Shown: in pieces, positions 1 through 6,117 of the stretch
Position numbering within the stretch: the first letter of the stretch is position 1
How the letters are laid out: each line of letters opens with the position of its first letter
NCBI GenBank assembly: GCA_030146905.1
Contig: JASLAV010000189.1
Coordinates: forward strand, 1-6,308
Direction: 5' to 3'
DNA: 6,308 nucleotides
Origin: Lentzea sp.
GTDB lineage: Bacteria; Actinomycetota; Actinomycetes; Mycobacteriales; Pseudonocardiaceae
The notes under the pieces: generated by a model
What the model saw: only the letters and a program-made list of their open reading frames with translations
Told to the model about the DNA's origin: nothing
Databases searched by the model: none
Program-made: the position numbers and the translations under genes

Positions 1-1726
1 TGTGCAACGGGGGCATGGCGGCGTAGAGCCGCCCGTCCTCGATCACCGGACGCATGTACTTGGCGAACAACGTGATCAGCAACGTCCGGATGTGGCTGCC
101 GTCGACGTCCGCGTCGGCCATCAGGATCACCCGGCCGTACCGCATCTGGGAGAGCTCGAACGTGCGGCCGGTGCCCGCGCCCAGGACCTGGACGATGGAG
201 GCGATCTCGGCGTTCCGCAACGTGTCGGCCAGGGAGGCCTTCTGGACGTTGAGGATCTTGCCGCGCAACGGGAGCAGCGCCTGGTACTCGGAGACGCGCG
301 CCATGCGAGCCGAGCCGAGGGCGCTGTCGCCTTCCACGAGGAACAGCTCGGAGCGCGACACCCCGGTGGTGCGGCAGTCGACCAGCTTGGCCGGCATCGC
401 CGCGCCTTCCAGCGCCGTCTTGCGGCGGGCCGCGTCCTTCTGCTGCTTCTGCGTCAGCCGCACGCGGGAGGCGTCGACGACCTTCTGCAGCACGGTCTTG
501 GCCTCGACCTTGGTCTTGCGGTCCTCCGTCCACGCACGGACCTGCTTGTCGACGATGCCCTGCAGCACCTTGGTGATGCCCGCGGTGGACAGCTCGTCCT
601 TGGTCTGCGAGGTGAACTGCGGTTCGGGGAGGCGGACGTGGACGACGGCGGTCATGCCCTCCAGCACGTCGTCCAGGGTCGGCATGTCCTCCTTGGGCTT
701 GAGCAGGCCGCGGGTCTTGGAGATGGCGTCCTGCACGGACTTCAGGACGGCGCGGTCGAAGCCGCGGCGGTGGGTGCCGCCGTGCACGTTGCGGATGGTG
801 TTGGTGAAGCACTCGACGGTGCGCTCGTAGCCGGTGCCCCAGCGCAGTGCCACCTCGACCTCGGCCTGACGCTCCACTTTGGACCGCATCACGCCGTTCT
901 CGTCGGCGGCGTTCTCGAAGTAGGTGCCGGAGCCGGTGATCACCAGGGTGCCCGAGACGGCGCGGTCGCCGGAGGGCGCCAGGAACTCGACCATGTCGGT
1001 CAGGCCGTTGGGGTAGTGGAAGACCTCTTCCGAGATCGCGTCTTCCAGTGCGGACTTCAGGACGTAGGTCACGCCGGGCACGAGGAACGCGGTGTTGCGG
1101 AGCTTCGTGCGGACGAACTCCACGTCGAGGGAGGCGCCGTTCTCGAAGTAGCGGGCGTCGTGCCAGTACCGGATCGAGGTGCCGCTCGACTCGTTGCGCT
1201 TCATCTTGCCGGTGACCTGGAGGCCGCCCTGGCGGGTGAACTTGGCCTTGGGGCCCTGGCCGTCGAAGACGCCGGGGACGCCGTGGGCGAACGACATCTC
1301 GTGCACCTTGCCGCTGCGCCGCACCGTGACGTCGAAGCGGTGTGAGAGGGCGTTCACGGCGGAGGCGCCGACGCCGTGCAGACCGCCGGAGGTCTTGTAG
1401 CCGGAGCCGCCGAACTTGCCGCCCGCGTGCAGCCTGGTGAGGACGAGTTCCACACCGGACAGACCGGACTTCGCGTGCACGTCGGTCGGGATGCCCCTGC
1501 CGTCGTCGTCGACCTGGACGCTGCCGTCGGCGTGCAGCGTGACCACGATCTTCGAGGCGTGCCCTGCCACGCCCTCGTCGGTCGAGTTGTCGACGATCTC
1601 GCTGAAGAGGTGGTTGATCCCCCGGCTGTCGGTCGACCCGATGTACATGCCTGGCCGCTTGCGGACGGCCTCCAGACCTTCGAGGTGCGTGAGGTCGTCG
1701 GCCCCGTACAGGGTCTCTGCGGTCAC
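1..1726 (-). CDS. parE: DNA topoisomerase IV subunit B-like (ParE/GyrB2), 3' end cut by window
   Basis: This is the ATPase subunit of a type IIA topoisomerase, which with a ParC/GyrA partner passes one DNA duplex through another using ATP. The first 575 residues are visible. The GHKL ATPase domain shows EIVDNSTDE (about 43-51), DDGRGIP (74-80) and GGLHGVGASAVN (114-125). The transducer domain has the QTK-loop lysine in SQTKDEL (373-379). The TOPRIM domain has LVEGDSALGSA (463-473), PLRGKILNVQKA (486-497) and the metal-binding DADVDGSHIR (538-547). Canonical GyrB reads GDSAGGSA; the Leu variant and LRGK in place of LKGK match what I recall of actinobacterial ParE-like second subunits, so ParE is preferred to housekeeping GyrB. 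GTG 1726 is chosen because AGGGAG lies 8 nt upstream and the family's YGADDLTHLEGLEAVRKRPGMYIG block follows directly. An in-frame GTG at 1807 is an alternative that would add 27 residues. No parC/gyrA is in the window. The last part of TOPRIM and the C-terminus lie outside. Family assignment is very sure, ParE versus GyrB less so. Confidence 0.95.
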   Translation of the reverse strand, partial: MTAETLYGADDLTHLEGLEAVRKRPGMYIGSTDSRGINHLFSEIVDNSTDEGVAGHASKIVVTLHADGSVQVDDDGRGIPTDVHAKSGLSGVELVLTRLHAGGKFGGSGYKTSGGLHGVGASAVNALSHRFDVTVRRSGKVHEMSFAHGVPGVFDGQGPKAKFTRQGGLQVTGKMKRNESSGTSIRYWHDARYFENGASLDVEFVRTKLRNTAFLVPGVTYVLKSALEDAISEEVFHYPNGLTDMVEFLAPSGDRAVSGTLVITGSGTYFENAADENGVMRSKVERQAEVEVALRWGTGYERTVECFTNTIRNVHGGTHRRGFDRAVLKSVQDAISKTRGLLKPKEDMPTLDDVLEGMTAVVHVRLPEPQFTSQTKDELSTAGITKVLQGIVDKQVRAWTEDRKTKVEAKTVLQKVVDASRVRLTQKQQKDAARRKTALEGAAMPAKLVDCRTTGVSRSELFLVEGDSALGSARMARVSEYQALLPLRGKILNVQKASLADTLRNAEIASIVQVLGAGTGRTFELSQMRYGRVILMADADVDGSHIRTLLITLFAKYMRPVIEDGRLYAAMPPLH

Positions 1727-1734
1727 GGGTACTG

Positions 1735-1740
1735 CTCCCT
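1735..1740 (-). promoter_or_regulatory. Ribosome binding site of the ParE-like gene
   Basis: AGGGAG on the minus strand ends 8 nt before GTG 1726. It is the main reason for preferring this start over the in-frame GTG at 1807. Confidence 0.7.
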
Positions 1741-1747
1741 GGATCGT

Positions 1748-1775
1748 GTGCGGACTGCCAGCAGGGTATCCGCAC
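1748..1775 (-). promoter_or_regulatory. Two-tier inverted repeat in the leader of the ParE-like gene
   Basis: A perfect 7-bp inverted repeat, GTGCGGA (1748-1754) and TCCGCAC (1769-1775), encloses a second short dyad, CTGC (1755-1758) and GCAG (1761-1764). On the minus-strand transcript this can fold as a hairpin with an asymmetric UACC bulge, 7 nt upstream of the AGGGAG ribosome site. There is no U-tract on the downstream side, so it is not a normal intrinsic terminator. It could be a protein operator, an mRNA leader hairpin, or chance in GC-rich DNA. The structure is visible; a function is inferred only from its place in a 77-nt gap. Confidence 0.35.
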
Positions 1776-1803
1776 GCACCGACAATTTTTCGCAGGACGT
1801 CGG

Positions 1804-3120
1804 TCACGGTCGTGGAAACCGCCCTGGGTGGTGCGTCACAAAGCCGGGCGCGACGGTTTCCTCACGGGGTGGAGTCGTGGTCCAGTCCTGGAGTACCCGC
1901 ATTTCAGGACCGTGAAGACCTGCGGACGCGTTCAGAGCGGACGGTGCGGTGGACGGCCAGTGGCCGGACGAGATCCGGTCCTCCAGGACGCGCAGGGCGG
2001 TCAGCTCCTCGGCCGCCGTGTGCATGCAGTGGCCCGCACGGTCGACGAAGAGCCGCCGCACGTCACGCCCCCGGTAGGCGTCCGCGTGCTCCACGCTCGT
2101 CGGGTCGCCGAGTGCGTGCAGCGTCACGACTGGCGACTGTGCGCGACCGGCAGGGTCGCCGTACGTCCGCAGCCACCGGACCGCGGCGGCGTCGGCGGCG
2201 ACACGGGGGGCGGCGGCCAGTGCCGCCAGATCGGCGTCGGGGGACACCCCGGCCTCCCGGTAGGCGGCCAGCACCAGGTCCCGCTGGGACGCCCTCTCCA
2301 GCAACACCCGGTAGTCCACACCCGTGTTCCAGCTCGGGTTGCCGCCGGCGCGGGTCTCGATGTCGGCGCGGACGCTCCCCCACGCCAGCGAGCGCGCGAC
2401 GGTCCGGTCGTGGACGGCCGCCTGTTCGACGGCCTCGGCGACGCCGGTCGGGCGCGGTTCGTGCACGCGGGACCAGGCGGGGATGCCGGCGACGGCGTTG
2501 GCCAGCGCCAGGCGGGCCCGTCCGAGACCGGTGCCCAGCGCCGACTCGACGGCGGCGACCGCGCGGGTCTCGTTCGCGGCGGGATCGGTCACGCGCACGA
2601 CCTCGAGCGACGGGTCCAGCAGGGTGCGGAAGACGAAGCCCAGGTCGAGCAGCTGGTTGGACCGCAGGACGGCCCCGCCCAGCGCCCCGCACATCGCCAG
2701 CACGCCGTCGAACCGCGACCGCTCTCCCAGCACCACCGACGTCAGCCCGCCCAGCGACGACCCCCACGCGATCACGCGGCGGGGACGGGCGACCTCGCGG
2801 GAGAACCACGACACCAGCGCGGGCTGGTCGCGCAACGCGTCCGGTACCGCGTGCCCGTGCGGTACCCGGTACCGGGAGGCCGCGAGAGCGTATCCGCGGT
2901 CCAGCAGCTCCGTCCGCCCCGCCGGTCGCGACGCCATCTCGACCGGCGGGGTGTAGCCGGCGGGATAGGTCCCGTGGCTGTAGAGCAAAAGCGTGCCGTT
3001 CCAACGCGATGGCACTTCGACGCGGTACTCCGCGCCATCAATCTGTCCTGTGTGGACAGTTAAGTTCACAGGCTCGGCCGGCGTCAGCAACGACACCGCG
3101 AGCAACAGCTTCCCCAGCAC
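1804..3120 (-). CDS. Putative secreted alpha/beta hydrolase
   Basis: This 438-residue protein has an alpha/beta hydrolase pattern. YSHG (47-50) fits an oxyanion-hole HG after an early strand. GSSLGG (120-125) is the nucleophile elbow GxSxG with Ser122. LHALGDPTSVEHADAYR (334-350) offers the acid, probably Asp339. RAGHCMHT (361-368) offers the catalytic His, probably His364. The N-terminus MLGKLLLAVSLLTPAEP is a short hydrophobic stretch that may be a signal peptide cleaved near residue 15, so the enzyme probably acts outside the membrane. Substrate is not evident; esterase, lipase-like or peptidase activity are all possible. The start GTG 3120 has AGAGGGGG 5 nt upstream, and an in-frame TGA lies a few codons further up. 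Residue 20 is a TTA codon (3063-3061), rare in such genomes. About 70 residues follow the catalytic His, ending in a Pro/Arg/His-rich tail. The stop overlaps an in-frame upstream GTG of the ParE-like gene (GTGA, 1804-1807). The fold is fairly certain, the role unknown. Confidence 0.85.
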   Translation of the reverse strand: MLGKLLLAVSLLTPAEPVNLTVHTGQIDGAEYRVEVPSRWNGTLLLYSHGTYPAGYTPPVEMASRPAGRTELLDRGYALAASRYRVPHGHAVPDALRDQPALVSWFSREVARPRRVIAWGSSLGGLTSVVLGERSRFDGVLAMCGALGGAVLRSNQLLDLGFVFRTLLDPSLEVVRVTDPAANETRAVAAVESALGTGLGRARLALANAVAGIPAWSRVHEPRPTGVAEAVEQAAVHDRTVARSLAWGSVRADIETRAGGNPSWNTGVDYRVLLERASQRDLVLAAYREAGVSPDADLAALAAAPRVAADAAAVRWLRTYGDPAGRAQSPVVTLHALGDPTSVEHADAYRGRDVRRLFVDRAGHCMHTAAEELTALRVLEDRISSGHWPSTAPSALNASAGLHGPEMRVLQDWTTTPPREETVAPGFVTHHPGRFPRP

Positions 3121-3125
3121 CTCGA

Positions 3126-3133
3126 CCCCCTCT
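3126..3133 (-). promoter_or_regulatory. Ribosome binding site of the hydrolase
   Basis: AGAGGGGG on the minus strand ends 5 nt before GTG 3120. Together with the in-frame TGA just upstream it fixes the start. Confidence 0.65.
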
Positions 3134-3191
3134 GACGATCACGTGCCCCTCAGCCTCCCCGGCACCGGCCGCGAGCGCGTCCGCCGGAGCG

Positions 3192-3221
3192 TTGACCGGG
3201 ACTACGCGAGGTTGCGTACGA
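3192..3221 (+). promoter_or_regulatory. Weak sigma-70-like promoter candidate for the rightward genes
   Basis: The 200 nt between the divergent starts (3120 minus, 3321 plus) contains no convincing gene and must hold promoters for both directions. The best plus-strand match is TTGACC (3192-3197), then an 18-nt spacer and GTACGA (3216-3221); a 19-nt spacer would give TACGAG. The -10 match is poor. If real, transcripts would carry a leader of roughly 90 nt, and the 11-bp direct repeats would overlap the -10 and the start point. I found no convincing minus-strand promoter for the hydrolase. Confidence 0.25.
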
Positions 3222-3251
3222 GACCGTTCCGAGACCTTCCCGAGACGGACC
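3219..3251. repeat. Three 11-bp phased direct repeats, CGAGAC(C/G) plus 4 nt
   Basis: CGAGACC at 3219-3225, CGAGACC at 3230-3236 and CGAGACG at 3241-3247 recur with an exact 11-bp period. Full 11-bp units 1 and 2 match at 9 of 11 positions, and units 2 and 3 at 8 of 11. On the minus strand the motif reads (C/G)GTCTCG. Heptamers separated by 4 bp, on one helix face, are the known arrangement for SARP activators (ActII-ORF4, DnrI, AfsR class), whose sites share a TCGAG-type core; PhoP boxes also use 11-bp direct units but with a different core. The array lies 70-102 nt upstream of the PLP-enzyme start and about 100 nt upstream of the hydrolase start. It could therefore serve either gene. The repeats are seen directly; the regulator class is inference. 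Confidence 0.5.
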
Positions 3252-3302
3252 CGTGAACCGGGATGAACACCGGCACGTATGCCCCGGTGTCGGAGATGGA
3301 CC

Positions 3303-3313
3303 GGAGGACGGAG
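3303..3313 (+). promoter_or_regulatory. Ribosome binding site of the PLP enzyme, decides its start
   Basis: GGAG (3310-3313) lies 7 nt before GTG 3321, with a second purine-rich GGAGG at 3303-3307. The in-frame ATG at 3279 has no such site, and the in-frame GTG at 3333 would be 19 nt away, so 3321 is the best start. Confidence 0.6.
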
Positions 3314-3320
3314 TGATCGC

Positions 3321-4496
3321 GTGCGCCATGGTGTGGACTCAGGTCTCTTCCAGCAGACCGCGCACAGCCCGTCCTACTTCGAGCTGTCGAGGACCGGCGC
3401 CGGTGAGCTCGTCGACTTCTGCATCCCCTGCAACCCGTACTTCCCGACCCCGGAGATGTTCGAGGAGCTCTCCAAGAACCTCGAGGCGGTGCTGAAGTTC
3501 TACCCGAGCGACTCGGCGAAGATCGCGCAGCAGCTCAGCACGGTCCTCGGGCTCAACCCGGCCACGATCGCCATGTCGAACGGGTCGACCGAGCTGATCA
3601 CATGGATGGACCACCTGTGGATCCACGAGAGCGTCGCCATCCCCATCCCGACCTTCGGCCGCTGGACCGACCAGCCGATGGAGAGCAACAAGCGCGTCGA
3701 CATGTTCCTGCTCCAGGAGAGCACCAACTTCGAGCTGGACGTCGACGAGTACATCAAGTTCATCCGCACGCGCGGCAGCAAGGTCGCCGTGATCTGCAAC
3801 CCCAACAACCCCGACGGCGGTTACCTGCCCCGGCGGGAGATCGTCCGGTTCATGGACGAGCTGGCCGACCTGGACCTGATCGTGATCGACGAGTCGTTCA
3901 TCGACTTCGTCGAGGTGGAGCGCATGCCGTCGGTGGCGGCCGAGGCGTCCATCCGGCCCAACGTGGTCGTGCTGAAGAGCCTCGGCAAGAACTTCGGCCT
4001 GCACGGCATCCGCTTCGGCTACCTGGTCGCGAACCCCGGTCTCGCCGGCAAGATGCGCAGGACGCTGCCGAAGTGGAACCTCAACTCCATCGCGGAGACC
4101 GTCGTGTTCATGCTGGCCGAGCACGAGGCCGAGTACGCGGAGAGCCTGCGGCTGCTCTCCCGCGACCGCTACCGCATGGGTGTGGAGCTCTCGCGCATCC
4201 CCGATCTGACCGTGTACTCGTCGCAGGCCAACTTCCTGCTGGTCAAGCTCGGCAACGGCGTGGACGGCCGCGAGCTGCGCGACCACCTGCTGTCCCGCCA
4301 CCAGGTCTTCATCCGCGAGTGCGGCAACAAGCTCGGCATGAGCAGCCGGTTCGCGCGCCTGGTGGTGCGTCCGGAGCACGACGTCGACCGGCTCGTCGAG
4401 GGCATCCGCGACTTCACCCAGGCGAGGTGGACGACAGAGCACCCGAGCCATTCGAGCCATTCGACCGAACCGTCGCTCCTCATGCACAGCGCCTAA
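3321..4496 (+). CDS. HisC/CobD-like PLP-dependent aminotransferase (class I/II), substrate unknown
   Basis: This 391-residue cytosolic enzyme is of PLP fold type I. Numbering from GTG 3321, SNGSTELI (86-93) matches the HisC phosphate-cradle loop GNGSxELI. NPNNPDG (160-166) and DESFIDF (190-196) supply the cofactor Asn and Asp. SLGKNFGLHGIRFGY (220-234) carries the Schiff-base lysine Lys223 and Arg231. RLVVR (346-350) carries the likely substrate-binding Arg. DFCIPCNPYFPTPEMF (32-47) resembles the N-terminal arm of HisC and of the threonine-phosphate decarboxylase CobD. No histidine or cobalamin genes are nearby, so a true HisC or CobD role is unlikely. It may act on another phosphorylated, phosphonate or amino-acid substrate, by transamination or decarboxylation. 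It is longer than a typical HisC (about 360), mainly through a tail HPSHSSHSTEPSLLMHSA that contains a small tandem repeat. It is first in a probable operon, 22 nt before the DUF4331 gene. Family is sure, reaction is not. Confidence 0.92.
   Translation: MRHGVDSGLFQQTAHSPSYFELSRTGAGELVDFCIPCNPYFPTPEMFEELSKNLEAVLKFYPSDSAKIAQQLSTVLGLNPATIAMSNGSTELITWMDHLWIHESVAIPIPTFGRWTDQPMESNKRVDMFLLQESTNFELDVDEYIKFIRTRGSKVAVICNPNNPDGGYLPRREIVRFMDELADLDLIVIDESFIDFVEVERMPSVAAEASIRPNVVVLKSLGKNFGLHGIRFGYLVANPGLAGKMRRTLPKWNLNSIAETVVFMLAEHEAEYAESLRLLSRDRYRMGVELSRIPDLTVYSSQANFLLVKLGNGVDGRELRDHLLSRHQVFIRECGNKLGMSSRFARLVVRPEHDVDRLVEGIRDFTQARWTTEHPSHSSHSTEPSLLMHSA
4444..4464 (+). repeat. 9-bp tandem duplication in the PLP-enzyme tail
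   Basis: CGAGCCATT occurs twice head to tail (4444-4452, 4453-4461) and a third partial copy starts with CGA (4462-4464). It encodes the SHSSHS stretch in the Ser/His-rich C-terminal tail, outside the folded domain. It looks like a slippage duplication in a weakly constrained tail. Confidence 0.6.
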
Positions 4497-4503
4497 CCCT
4501 TTG

Positions 4504-4508
4504 AAAGG
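4504..4508 (+). promoter_or_regulatory. Ribosome binding site of the DUF4331 gene
   Basis: AAAGG lies 10 nt before ATG 4519, inside the 22-nt gap after the PLP-enzyme stop. The gap has no terminator-like hairpin, which supports co-transcription. Confidence 0.55.
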
Positions 4509-4518
4509 CAGACCATAG

Positions 4519-6117
4519 ATGTCATCACCGCACGTCCTCAGCGGCCGGCGCGGCCAGGTGGCCGCGGCCGCGCTGGTGGGCGCCACACTGCTCAACGCGG
4601 CGATGTTCGGTGGCACGAACGCCACCGCGTCGTCCCACCGCGAGGCGCCCCTCGTCGCGGGTGACCCGGCCGTGGACAACACGGACCTGTACGCGTTCGT
4701 CAGTCCCGACCACAAGGACACGGTCACGCTGGTCGGGAACTGGTTCCCGTTCCAGGAGCCGAACGGCGGGCCCAACTTCTTCCCGTGGGCCGAGGACGCG
4801 CAGTACGACTTCAACATCGACAACGACGGTGACGCGAAGGCCGACGTGATCCTGCGCTGGCAGTTCCGCACCGAGGACCAGCGCAAGAACAACACGTTCC
4901 TGTACACCAACGGTGTCGTGGACTCGCTGGACGACGAGAACCTGCTGTTCCGCCAGCGCTACGACCTGGAGGCCATCTACGAGAACGGCCAGAAGGTCAA
5001 GCTCGTCACCAACGCCCAGGTCGCGCCGTCGCCGAACGGCGCGGCGTCGATGCCGGACTACAAGAAGCTGCGCGAGCAGGCGACGGTGCAGGTCCCCGGC
5101 GGCGGCAAGGTCTACGTCGGACCGGCCGAGGACTCGTTCTTCCTCGACCTGCGCGTGTTCGACCTGCTCTACGGCGGCAACCTGAGCGAGGTCGGCCAGG
5201 ACACGCTGCGCGGGTACAACGTCAACACGATCGCGGTCCAGCTGCCCAAGCAGGCGCTGGCGCTGAAGAACGACGCGCACCGCAACCCGAACATCGGCGT
5301 CTGGAGCACCACGCAGCGCCGCACCATGAAGCTCTCGCCCGGCAAGGCGGAGCCGGTGGGCGACTTCGTGCAGGTCTCGCGCCTGGGCAACCCGCTGGTC
5401 AACGAGGTCGTGGCGCCCGCGGGCCTCAAGGACGCGTTCAACGGCCTGCGCCCCGACCAGGACGCCGGCGTGAAGGAGCTCGTGGACCGGGTCGTGAACC
5501 CGGAGCTGCCGAAGCTGGTCGAGCAGATCTACAAGATCCCCGCGCCGCAGGGCCAGCGCGACGACCTGGCCGAGATCTTCCTGACCGGCATCACGAAGAA
5601 GCTCGGCGCGCAGATCGACGCCGACCTGAACTCGCAGATCAACAACGCCGACGTCGACAAGAACCGGTTCCGGCCGTCGGAGATGCTGCGGCTGAACATG
5701 ATGATCGAGCCGAACGCCAACCCGAACCGCCTCGGCCTGCTCGCCGGCGACACGCAGGGCTTCCCCAACGGACGCCGCCTCACCGACGACGTGGTCGACA
5801 TCGGCATCCAGGCGCTCGAGGGCGCCGCGGCGTCCGGCAAGATCGTCGAGGCGCTCGCCACCGGTGACAAGGTCGACCAGAACGACCAGCCGTTCGAAGC
5901 GGCCTTCCCGTACGTGGCGCTGCCCCGCAACGGCACGGCCGTCAACGCCTCCGGCAACACCGCGGAGGTCGCGGTCAACCCGGTCGGCAGGATCGGCAAC
6001 CTCGACCCGATGGCGATGACCACCGCGGTCGGTTCCGCCGCCGTGTTCGCCGCCGGCTTCTTCCTGTGGCGCAAGCGCCAGCAGTCGATCCGCAAGTACG
6101 GGTCGCACTCGAAGTGA
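4519..6117 (+). CDS. DUF4331 family protein, exported and membrane-anchored
   Basis: This 532-residue protein belongs to the DUF4331 family, whose function is not established. It has an N-terminal signal peptide: charged start, hydrophobic core AAAALVGATLLNAAMF (15-30) and an AxA site (A35-T36-A37), so the mature protein begins SSHREAP. SSHREAPLVAGDPAVDNTDLYAF (38-60) is the family's opening signature. YDFNIDNDGDAKADV (96-110) follows, with Asp101, 103, 105 and 109 spaced like an EF-hand-type calcium loop. A late family motif, FPNGRRLTDDVVDI, sits at 415-428. Near the C-terminus TTAVGSAAVFAAGFFLW (501-517) is a transmembrane segment followed by RKRQQSIRK. The bulk should therefore sit outside the membrane with a short cytosolic tail. 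It is the middle gene of the rightward cassette; its TGA overlaps the next gene's GTG (GTGA, 6114-6117). Family membership is sure. Metal binding, topology and any functional link to the PLP enzyme are inferred. Confidence 0.95.
   Translation: MSSPHVLSGRRGQVAAAALVGATLLNAAMFGGTNATASSHREAPLVAGDPAVDNTDLYAFVSPDHKDTVTLVGNWFPFQEPNGGPNFFPWAEDAQYDFNIDNDGDAKADVILRWQFRTEDQRKNNTFLYTNGVVDSLDDENLLFRQRYDLEAIYENGQKVKLVTNAQVAPSPNGAASMPDYKKLREQATVQVPGGGKVYVGPAEDSFFLDLRVFDLLYGGNLSEVGQDTLRGYNVNTIAVQLPKQALALKNDAHRNPNIGVWSTTQRRTMKLSPGKAEPVGDFVQVSRLGNPLVNEVVAPAGLKDAFNGLRPDQDAGVKELVDRVVNPELPKLVEQIYKIPAPQGQRDDLAEIFLTGITKKLGAQIDADLNSQINNADVDKNRFRPSEMLRLNMMIEPNANPNRLGLLAGDTQGFPNGRRLTDDVVDIGIQALEGAAASGKIVEALATGDKVDQNDQPFEAAFPYVALPRNGTAVNASGNTAEVAVNPVGRIGNLDPMAMTTAVGSAAVFAAGFFLWRKRQQSIRKYGSHSK

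Noticed and set aside
2..1345. Long plus-strand reading frame opposite the ParE-like gene
   Set aside because: It is the antisense shadow of a clearly conserved topoisomerase. The product is a low-complexity His/Gly/Val/Asp/Arg-rich string typical of GC-rich reverse frames, with no domain.
2843..2873. Three GGTACC palindromes within 31 bp, including an 8-bp inverted repeat (2843-2850 with 2859-2866)
   Set aside because: It lies within the hydrolase coding region over RYRVPHGHAVP, where Arg/Tyr/Val/Pro codons explain it. No flanking sign of a mobile or regulatory element.
3140..3145. CACGTG hexamer upstream of the hydrolase
   Set aside because: A single 6-bp palindrome with no repeat or spacing context; too short to support an operator.
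1416..3266. 616-codon plus-strand reading frame across the gap and hydrolase
   Set aside because: Its product is mostly Arg, Pro, Gly and Ser, as expected from a GC-rich off frame, and it runs opposite two genes with recognisable catalytic motifs.
3287..3316. Nine-codon leader peptide frame (GTG...TGA) before the PLP enzyme
   Set aside because: It has no ribosome site of its own and no run of regulatory codons; short frames like this are expected by chance.
3279..3320. ATG 3279 as start of the PLP enzyme, adding 14 residues
   Set aside because: It has no ribosome site, and the added residues are Arg/Gly-rich and unlike the family. GTG 3321 has GGAG at the right distance.
3393..3404. Perfect 12-bp palindrome ACCGGCGCCGGT
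   Set aside because: It is within codons of the PLP enzyme and built from GC dinucleotides that recur by chance at this base composition.
3339..4910. 523-codon minus-strand reading frame
   Set aside because: It spans the PLP-enzyme gene, the intergenic gap and the DUF4331 start in antisense, and the product shows only shadow-type composition.
4525..6108. 527-codon minus-strand reading frame
   Set aside because: It is the reverse of the DUF4331 gene, rich in Val, Leu, Arg, Asp and Gly with no motif.
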